Shown here: positions 1-5,976 of the stretch, piece after piece
Layout: every line of letters begins with the position of its first letter
Position numbering within the stretch: position 1 is the stretch's first letter
NCBI GenBank assembly: GCA_003240795.1
Contig: QFNK01000126.1
Coordinates: forward strand, 1-5,976
Direction of reading: 5' to 3'
Source of the DNA: Micavibrio aeruginosavorus
GTDB taxonomy: Bacteria; Pseudomonadota; Alphaproteobacteria; Micavibrionales; Micavibrionaceae
DNA length: 5,976 nucleotides
Translations under genes and position numbers: made by a program
Notes under the pieces: model-generated
Told to the model about the DNA's origin: nothing
The model's database searches: none
The model's input: the letters and a program-made list of their open reading frames with translations, nothing else

Positions 1-1851
1 GTTACGGTCTCAACATCGGACGATCTGCTGGCCGAAGGAACAGAGACGTTTACGGTCCTGATCGATAACATGACCAATACCAGCACGGTCAGCGCAACGT
101 CGAACGGCCAGATCGTGGACAACGAGCTGTATCTGGATTTCATCGCTCCCTCCGGAACAATTGCCGAAAACGGCGGAACGTACAATGCCACGATTAAGCT
201 GAACCAGATTCATACGCATGATGTGGTTGTTACATACTCTACCGTTTCGGGAACGGCCGGATCTTCCGACTACACGGTGGTTACAAACCAAACTGTCACC
301 ATTCTAGCCGGTCAGACAACCGTATTTCTTCCTATAGCGATCACCGATGATTTTGCTGTGGAACCGTCCGAGACGTTCCAAATTCAGATCAATTCCGTCG
401 TTGATGTAACGACGAGTTTGCCTGTTACTTACAATAACAATCCGCATACGGTTACTATCACGGACAATGATCTTGATCTGTCACTTTCCCTGGCATCTCC
501 GAACACGGTAGTGTCCGAAAACGCGGGTACGGCTGTCTTTACGATCAGCCTCAACAACGCGCACAGTAAAAACATTGTCCTTACGTATAATACATCGAAC
601 GGTACGGCCACCGCCGGAAGCGATTATACAGGAACAGGCGGGAACCAGACCGTTATCATTCCCGCTGGGCAGACGTCCGTTACGATCTCAATTCCTATTA
701 CGAACGACACGCTTTACGAAGGGGCAAGCGAAACATTCAACGTAAACCTGGTAAGCGCTGCGGACGTTGACGGGTATCCGGTACAGATCAGTGGCGCAAC
801 GCTGCATCAGGTCATCATCCAGGATGACGATGTCGCCCCGGTTCTCAGCCTTAATACTGCGCCGTCGCCTGAAAATGTCGACTACACATTTGAAATAGAA
901 CTGAACGCCCCTGCATCCCACAACGTAACGGGGACATGGACATTCCTGCCCGGAACCGCGACAGCAGCGGATTTCAACAACGGCGCAGCCATGCCTTCCG
1001 GTACCTTTACGATATTGGCAGGCAGCACAAGCGTCATCATTTCCGTGCCCGTAACGGATGACGCCATCGCCGAGGGATATGAAGACTTTACCATCAGGCT
1101 TGATAATATAACCGGCGCCAATGCAACGCCGGTTATAGGAACGGGTCAGATCGTGGATGACGAGCTCGCCGTCGGGTTTACCGAGACATCGGCAACGGTT
1201 GTAGAAGGGGCATCGCACACGGCAGTTATTGAACTGTCCTATGCGACGCTGGAAGACGTTGTTGTAACATATGAGATTGTAGGCATTGACGCCACGGGCG
1301 GAAGCGATTTCATCGCGGCAACGGGTACGGTAACAATCGCCGCCGGACAAACGACGGCAACCATTCTTGCGCAGACATTGCAGGATACGCTCAATGAATC
1401 AAACGAACAATTCAAGATACGCCTGACAGGTGTGTCGACCACAGGCCCAGTTACGCCGACAATTCCTGTTCCGGTGAGTGAGAAGATTATCACAATCGAC
1501 GATGATGAGCTTGACCCGGCAATCTCCATGACCGTTCCAGGTTTTGTCAATGAAAACGGCGGTGCGCAAATCGTCTCTGTCGAACGCAGCACGAATTCTG
1601 GCGTAACGAATAGCGTAAACGTGCGGTTTGACGGGGCGGGGTTCACGGTCACGTATAACGGTGTGACGTATAACCCGGGACAGATGTTCACAGTTGCGTT
1701 CTCGGGTTTCCTGAACTCCCAGAATATAACCTTTACGCCGATCAACAATGGTACGTTCAACGGGGACAGCACTGTCACGGTGACATTGTCCGATCCTGTC
1801 AATGCGCGCCTGCCTTCGACGACATATTCCTTCTCGCTTCTTGATGATGAG
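1..1851 (+). repeat. Tandem Calx-beta domain array (one partial, four canonical, one degenerate)
   Basis: Residues 1-617 consist of about 115-residue repeats. Approximate units are 1-42 (C-terminal part only), 43-157, 158-277, 278-388, 389-503 and 504-617. The Calx-beta signature is clear: a GTA..SDY-type turn (GTATAGSDY at 201-209), an [IL].AGQT strand (ILAGQT at 101-106, IPAGQT at 220-225, IAAGQT at 446-451) and then D...E..E.F. The acidic triads are D8/E12/E15, D117/E121/E124, D236/E240/E244, D354/E358/E361 and D462/E466/E469. Each unit ends in an acidic D[DN][DE] step at 40-42, 155-157, 275-277, 386-388, 501-503 and 615-617, so the period is 111-120 residues. Calx-beta domains are Ig-like sandwiches that bind calcium near such acidic residues at domain ends. 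In bacterial giant adhesins they form extended stalks. The array continues upstream of the window. Confidence 0.9.
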
Positions 1852-4800
1852 GCTTCGACGACGGAGGAATATGGATACGGATATCCGGGCCCGATTATTG
1901 ACGGAAATGTACATGGTGCGCTGGTCGGTGATGATGGACGAAACGTATTGTCGATCGGCGAAACTGTTATCGCCTCCATCATCCGCAACGTCACCGTGGA
2001 TCCGAAATCCGGCATCGATCAGGTGCGGATGCAGACGCAGACGGGCGTGCATCATATCTTGGACAACGAAGTGCTCGCAGGCGCAGACGGCCGCGCGATC
2101 ATCGAACTGACCACCGGTGCGGCAGGAAACTCCATCGTCTCCGGCAACATCATACATGCAAGCGCGAAAGGAGATGATATCGTCGCACTGCGTACGCTCG
2201 GCGGCGCCGTGGGTGCCGTATCCAGCAACAAAATTTATCTCGCGGAAGGAACATTCGCGGGCCCTGACGGTGCAAACGACCTGACGCTTACAACACTGAA
2301 CGCGAGTGCAGGCTCTGTCGTAACGCAGAATTCCGTCGGCGTGATCGGCAACAACATCGTCGCGGGCGGCGACGGGGACGATATAGTAACGGTTCGCACT
2401 GCCGGTAACAATGCCGGGACATGGTCGGGGCAGGTTTCCGCTTTGGCAACAGGATCCATTAACGCTGTGTCAGCCGCTATGTTGAAAGACGGCGGATATG
2501 CCGTTGCGTATCAAAGCAGCTCATCCGCATATTATATGATCATGAATATGGACGGCAGCACGCGTGTGACGAGCACGACATTAAATGGCTCTGGATATGC
2601 GCCAGAAATCGCGGTGCTGGAAAACGGGAATATCGTATTTGCTTATCATAACAATACGTCCGGTCAGGACATACGAATAAAAATTGTTGCACCGGACGGA
2701 ACGACTGTTTTAGCCGACACAGCAATTGTAACTTCCGGAACAACGCTCTACCCGCAGATCGCCTCGGTCAAAGACGGCGGGTTCGTTGTAACATGGTATG
2801 ATGGTTCATCAATTGCAACGATAACCCGCTATAACGCCTCCGGCACTCAGACTTATACTGAAAACATCAATCAGACAGGAAGTGAACTTGCTCCTGCGAT
2901 TGCCGCTTTGCAAAATGGCGGCTACGTCGTCACATGGATGAACAATGCTACGGGAAATCATGATGTCTACTTCCAGCGATATAACGCTGATAACAGCAAG
3001 GCAGGCGGTATTGTCGCGGTAAGCAACGGCGGCCAAAGCGACTCATCTCCGCAGATAAAAACTTTGCAGGATGGTGGATTTGTTATTGCTTGGTATAACC
3101 CTAATACGCAGGACGGTAATCACGCCATAACAGCCAGCATATATAACGCGGATGGCACGTTGCGTACCGGAAACGTACTGGTTACGCGCACAACAGGATT
3201 AACGGAAAACTTAGCCGAGATCGTTCCTCTGTCCGATGGCGGTTTCATTGTGACCTATTACAGGGCGAACTTTAATATCAGCGGGCAGTCGAGCGCACAG
3301 GACACTTACATGGCGCGCTTCGACAAAGACGGGCATATGGTAGGGGACGAGGTTCGACTAAGCACATACGGCGCCAGCAGCAATGACCAATACGCCAATA
3401 TCATTGAAATGCGCGACGGAAATCTGATGGTGGTGTATTCTGATGCAGGTGTAGGCGGCGTCATATCCAAAACGATTACACCCCCTGGCGCATCCATTAT
3501 TCAGGGGAATGATTTCGCACTGGGCGACGGAGCGAACCGTTTGATCGTCGATGCGCAGAGCGGCACAGGCCGTACGGCGCTGAACGACGCTTATGACCAG
3601 AATAGCGGCGGATCCGGCTCTGTTATTTCAGGAAACCGCATCACTTCCGGTAGCGGTGTGGATGAAGTCCTTTTGACTGCATCATCCGGTGTGGGTGGCA
3701 ACGCGATCGCAAATTCGGGCGGCGGATCTTATAACAAGATATGGACGGTCGATTCAACGTTGCCTTCATCGAACAGCGATCAGGGTATTGCAGTCGCCGG
3801 CCTCGCGGACGGACGTTTCGGGATCGTGTGGTCGGAGTCAGGCGCAACGGGTTATGATATATTCCTGCAGCTGCATGATCGGAACGGCAGCGCGATCGGC
3901 GACCAGATCGTAGTCGCGGACATAGGATCGAACCAGTTATATTATCCTTCCATAACGGGGCTGGCTGACGGCGGATATGTGGTTTCATGGCAAAACGCAA
4001 GTGTTACGAGCGGCGCAATCCAGTATGTTATTTACAATGCGAACGGCACGGTGCGTGTGGCAACGCAGACGCTTGACGCAGGCGCAAGTACAGATCAGCA
4101 AGCTGACATTACGGCATTAAGCGACGGGGGTTTTATCGTTGTATGGTCGGAAAACACGACCACAGGGAACTATCGCATCCGCGTCGCACGCTTTGACGAG
4201 GATGGGAATGCAATCGGCGATCAATCAGTATTAACGCCATCGAACGGAGGGCATGCATACGCGCCGGACGTGGTCTCCACGCCAGACGGCGGCTATGTTG
4301 TTTCATGGCGGAATAACTCTAATTACCTAGATTGGCAGCGTTTCGATGCGGCGGGCAAGGCGGTAACAGGTGTTATTGCGTCCCCAAGCGCATACTCAAA
4401 TTATTATTCCCAGGTAACCGTTCTGGCGAATGGAAATGTTCTTGTTACACAAAACTATTCATCGAGTGTATCTGCAGGAAAGATGCTGCTCTACAATCAG
4501 AGTGGCCAATTGTTACAGGTTCTTAATGATCCAAGCACCTATATGTACCGTGCGCAGTCTATGCCTCTCGCTGATGGCGGCTTCATCGTTGCTTACAGAG
4601 ACAGCAGCTCGTCCGTAAACCTCGCGCGATATACGGCGGACGGGGTCCTTCTGGGGTCTGTAGTGGGACTGGCCTCAAGTACACCGGCAGCGACAAATGA
4701 CGATAAGGTCTTGAGTATAACGCAGGTGGGTGAAGATTCTTTCGTGGTCGCCTGGACAAACGGCACGCAATCATATGCCTCAATGTTCAAATTCAGCGAT

Positions 4801-5976
4801 ACGTTCAATGTCGGCGGTGACGCATCTGTTGTAGAAAACAACACCATCTCCACACACGGAAACGATGATTCCATTACGCTGTCTTCCAGCGGCGGAACGG
4901 GCGGCCAAGCGGCTGAATCCGGCGCTGGAACCTATGGATCGCAACTGGTGACGCAGGCGGGCGATGCGTCTGTCATTCAAAACAACACCGTTGATGCGGG
5001 TGACGGAAATGACATCGTCAATCTGTCGGCCACGGGCGGTAACTCCAACTACACGAAGATCGACGGCAAAACGGCGCAGGTGCTGGACAACACGATCATC
5101 ACAGGTGATGGAAATGATCAGGTCAACATCACGGCCAGCGGCGGAAACGGCAATGCCCTTTCCAACCGCGTTGCCGGAAACATGATCGACATGGGGGCCG
5201 GCAACGACTCCCTGACATCCTTCTCCACGCATTTCTTGCGCAACAATGTTGTCCTTGGTTCCGGTGATAACTCCGCGAACATCACGGCGGAATTCTTCAA
5301 CGACAACAAGATTTCATCGACGACCGGCGCGGACAGCATCTTCGTCTCCGGTGTTAGCACCGCGCACAACAACCAGATATCGCTCGGCTCGGGAAATGAC
5401 AGCTTTACCCTGGCTTCTTCTACAGTGGCACTCGCGGCCGGACGAGGACAGACGATTGATAATCTGTCCAACGCACAGGCTCTAAACGTCCCGCAGACTG
5501 TGCTTCTCTCCAACGGCAATTATGTGACAACATGGTATGAGAGCGTATCCGGAAACACCAATGTCTATGCGCAGATTTTCGACAAAAACGGGCAAGCCAT
5601 TGGTTCGCGCATTGCTTTGGCGACAACAGCAAGTAATGAGTTATCTCCATCTATTACTGCAATATCGGGTGGTGGATTTGTAGCATCTTATGCAGATACA
5701 ACAAATCAGAATTTTTATCTTGCCAAATATAATGCATCCGGGACGCAACAGGGTTCAACCGTGCAAATACCAGATACTGGCGCCAGCACAACGAACTATG
5801 CCTATACCCCGCAACTCGCGACATTAACGAACGGCAATATCGTGGTTGCCCGTATGGAGTTTAATGGTTCTTATTATCATGTTTACAGAACCGTTTACGA
5901 CTCCAATCTTAACATCGTAAACAGTTCGTATGACATTACTGCTAGCCAGATTAGTTCAAGTTATAATTCATATTTT
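1..5976 (+). CDS. Giant modular repeat protein, internal fragment (Calx-beta / RTX-like / propeller-like surface adhesin)
   Basis: Frame +1 is open over all 1992 codons; start and stop lie outside, so the true protein is longer than 1992 residues. In order it holds a Calx-beta array (residues 1-617), a linker (618-657), and alternating NxI/GxGxD solenoid segments (658-802, 1164-1240, 1608-1807) and DGG[FY]VVxW propeller-like modules (803-1163, 1241-1607, 1808 to the end). I see no cysteine, no transmembrane segment and no enzymatic motif. This architecture is typical of large extracellular calcium-dependent proteins exported by type I secretion, where a C-terminal signal would lie beyond the window. 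The likely role is surface adhesion or cohesion, which is inferred from the family type and not shown by a ligand-binding site. No paralogue name or gene symbol can be assigned. That the frame is coding is near certain from the protein-level repeats that run along it; the adhesin role is moderately supported. A large extracellular matrix or surface-layer protein is the main alternative. Confidence 0.95.
1510..1851 (+). repeat. Degenerate last Calx-beta domain of the array
   Basis: Residues 504-617 keep the array's phase and length and the closing acidic step (DDE at 615-617), and begin with a recognisable first strand (SMTVPGFVNENGG, 509-521). The GTA..SDY turn and the AGQT strand are absent. 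They are replaced by divergent sequence around VERSTNSGV (527-535) and VTYNGVTYNPG (550-560). The triad positions that are D, E and E in the preceding units are N583, N587 and S590 here, followed by a normal TVTVTL strand (591-596). It is probably a structurally related cap that has lost the usual calcium ligands. A different Ig-like fold that happens to keep the spacing is the alternative. Confidence 0.6.
1852..1971 (+). other. Inter-module linker with Tyr/Gly/Pro-containing segment
   Basis: Residues 618-657 join the Calx-beta array to the first solenoid segment. They begin with EYGYGYPGP (623-631), a low-complexity Tyr/Gly/Pro stretch unlike anything else in the fragment, and continue through a Gly/Asp-containing stretch (IIDGNVHGALVGDDG, 632-646) into the first rung. 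The segment is probably flexible or extended. No known domain is recognised here. Confidence 0.55.
1972..2406 (+). repeat. Solenoid segment A: five RTX-like / beta-helix-like rungs
   Basis: Residues 658-802 contain five imperfect repeats of about 25-33 residues, beginning near 658, 684, 710, 739 and 772. The shared pattern is [VI]xxNx[IV]xxxxxGxDx[IV]x[LV]. Examples are IIRNVTV with GIDQVRM (661-678), IVSGNII with GDDIVAL (712-730) and VIGNNIVAGGDGDDIVTV (781-798). The second rung has GRAIIEL (697-703), where the aspartate is missing. The G-x-D-x-[hydrophobic] step matches half of an RTX nonapeptide, and the NxI spacing recalls right-handed parallel beta-helices. The likely role is a calcium-dependent rigid spacer between the Calx-beta stalk and the first propeller-like module. 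The fold is inferred from the pattern alone. Confidence 0.65.
2407..3489 (+). repeat. Propeller-like module 1 with seven DGG[FY]VVxW motifs
   Basis: Residues 803-1163 contain seven copies of a strand motif of the form [LV]x[DN]G[GN][FYILN]xVx[WY]. They start at 828 (LKDGGYAVAY), 873 (LENGNIVFAY), 923 (VKDGGFVVTW), 970 (LQNGGYVVTW), 1022 (LQDGGFVIAW), 1077 (LSDGGFIVTY) and 1137 (MRDGNLMVVY). Spacing is 45-60 residues. Most units continue with a second strand ending in a [FY][DN]xxG turn, such as RYNASG (943-948), IYNADG (1047-1052) and RFDKDG (1106-1111). Seven blade-sized units fit a seven-bladed beta-propeller, and the D/N-rich turns could bind calcium. This repeat type is common in giant RTX-associated proteins of Alphaproteobacteria. 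The propeller fold and any ligand binding are inferred. Confidence 0.7.
3490..3720 (+). repeat. Solenoid segment B: short RTX-like spacer
   Basis: Residues 1164-1240 hold two clear rungs: ASIIQGNDFALGDGANRLIV (1164-1183) and SVISGNRITSGSGVDEVLL (1207-1225). They are separated by a less regular Gly/Ser/Asn stretch, and a trace of a third (GGNAIANSGGG) leads into the next module. The rungs use the same pattern as segments A and C ([VI]xxNx[IV]xxGxGxDx[IV]), although the first has N in place of the aspartate. The segment is much shorter than A or C, so it is probably a compact joint between two propeller-like modules. Confidence 0.6.
3721..4821 (+). repeat. Propeller-like module 2 with seven DGG[FY]VVxW motifs
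   Basis: Residues 1241-1607 again contain exactly seven strand motifs, at 1268 (LADGRFGIVW), 1321 (LADGGYVVSW), 1373 (LSDGGFIVVW), 1427 (TPDGGYVVSW), 1475 (LANGNVLVTQ), 1523 (LADGGFIVAY) and 1576 (VGEDSFVVAW). Spacing is more regular than in module 1, at 48-54 residues. Turns following the second strands include HDRNGSAIGDQ (1292-1302), RFDEDGNAIGDQ (1398-1408) and RFDAAGKAV (1447-1455). Unit 5 has lost the tryptophan and unit 7 the glycine pair. The module is probably a second seven-bladed beta-propeller. The fold is not proven and the ligand is unknown. Confidence 0.7.
4822..5421 (+). repeat. Solenoid segment C: seven RTX-like / beta-helix-like rungs
   Basis: Residues 1608-1807 form the longest and most regular solenoid of the window. 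Rungs begin near 1608 (ASVVENNTIS), 1656 (ASVIQNNTVDAGDGNDIVNL), 1692 (AQVLDNTIITGDGNDQVNI), 1718 (NALSNRVAGNMIDMGAGND), 1744 (HFLRNNVVLGSGDNSANI), 1766 (FNDNKISSTTGADSIFV) and 1788 (AHNNQISLGSGNDSFTL). GDGND, GAGND and GSGND match the RTX calcium-binding core GxGxD, but only one occurs per rung instead of the tandem 9-residue arrangement. Rungs shorten from about 36 or more residues to about 21 towards the end. The probable role is a calcium-stabilised rod or spacer between propeller-like modules 2 and 3. Confidence 0.7.
5422..5976 (+). repeat. Propeller-like module 3, truncated by the window edge
   Basis: Residues 1808-1992 start a third propeller-like module. Three strand motifs are visible: LSNGNYVTTW (1836-1845), ISGGGFVASY (1888-1897) and LTNGNIVVAR (1942-1951), spaced 52 and 54 residues apart. 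The first two are followed by IFDKNGQAIG (1859-1868) and KYNASGTQQG (1909-1918), and the third by VYDSNLNIV (1965-1973). By analogy with modules 1 and 2, four further motifs should follow downstream. The last part of this module is noticeably richer in A/T than segment C. Confidence 0.65.

Noticed and set aside
688..1350. Minus-strand open frame with several cysteines (220 codons)
   Set aside because: The cysteines come from the reverse complement of GCA/ACA-type codon contexts; the cysteine spacing shows no zinc-finger or ferredoxin pattern. It is a shadow of the Calx-beta array.
1239..2015. Long open frame on the minus strand (258 codons)
   Set aside because: It lies wholly opposite the Calx-beta array and its product is low-complexity Ser/Pro/Val-rich with no recognisable domain. 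It is explained by the rarity of TTA, CTA and TCA codons in the real plus-strand gene.
1399..2157. Second long minus-strand open frame (252 codons)
   Set aside because: It overlaps the previous minus-strand frame and the plus-strand gene, its product is Arg/Asp/His-rich with no motif, and it is an antisense shadow of the conserved Val, Thr and Asp codons.
2407..4821. DGG repeats as FG-GAP/integrin-type or VCBS repeats
   Set aside because: Blade size and turns are similar in spirit, but the FG..GAP signature and the VCBS consensus are not present. I therefore describe them only as propeller-like.
4822..5421. CRISPR array or DNA-level tandem repeat
   Set aside because: Periodicity is at the protein level with divergent nucleotide sequence and no constant spacer/repeat lengths.
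4780..5519. Overlapping minus- and plus-strand small open frames opposite or within segment C
   Set aside because: They follow the repeat structure of the plus-strand protein, have no ribosome binding site context that I can see, and encode no recognisable protein.
1..5976. Frameshift or pseudogene break within the gene
   Set aside because: The +1 frame is uninterrupted and the domain pattern continues in the same frame from end to end.

Overview
The whole window is the interior of one giant coding sequence. Frame +1 reads from base 1 to base 5976 (1992 codons) without a stop, and neither the start nor the stop codon is inside. Nothing else convincing is present: no second gene, RNA gene, mobile element, CRISPR array, promoter or terminator.

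The encoded protein is modular, repetitive and free of cysteine. It is rich in Thr, Ser, Asn, Gly and Asp, as expected for a very large secreted or surface-exposed calcium-dependent protein (RTX adhesin-like, type I secretion) of a Gram-negative bacterium. The Calx-beta, RTX-like and 'DGG[FY]VV.W' repeats together recall giant RTX proteins of Alphaproteobacteria, but that placement is an inference. Base composition is roughly balanced and varies by module.

Layout by residue of the fragment: 1-617, a tandem Calx-beta array (one partial, four canonical, one degenerate); 618-657, a Tyr/Gly/Pro-containing linker; 658-802, beta-helix-like segment A (five NxI...GxD rungs); 803-1163, first propeller-like module (seven DGG motifs); 1164-1240, short segment B (two clear rungs); 1241-1607, second propeller-like module (again seven motifs); 1608-1807, segment C (seven rungs, the most RTX-like); 1808-1992, a third propeller-like module cut by the window edge after three motifs.

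The part most worth a second look is the alternation of a diluted RTX/beta-helix spacer with a seven-motif propeller-like unit. It occurs twice completely and starts a third time. A reasonable picture is a long calcium-stiffened stalk (Calx-beta array) leading to a string of globular propellers joined by short calcium-binding solenoids. Function (adhesion, biofilm, surface layer or predation) cannot be decided from this fragment.
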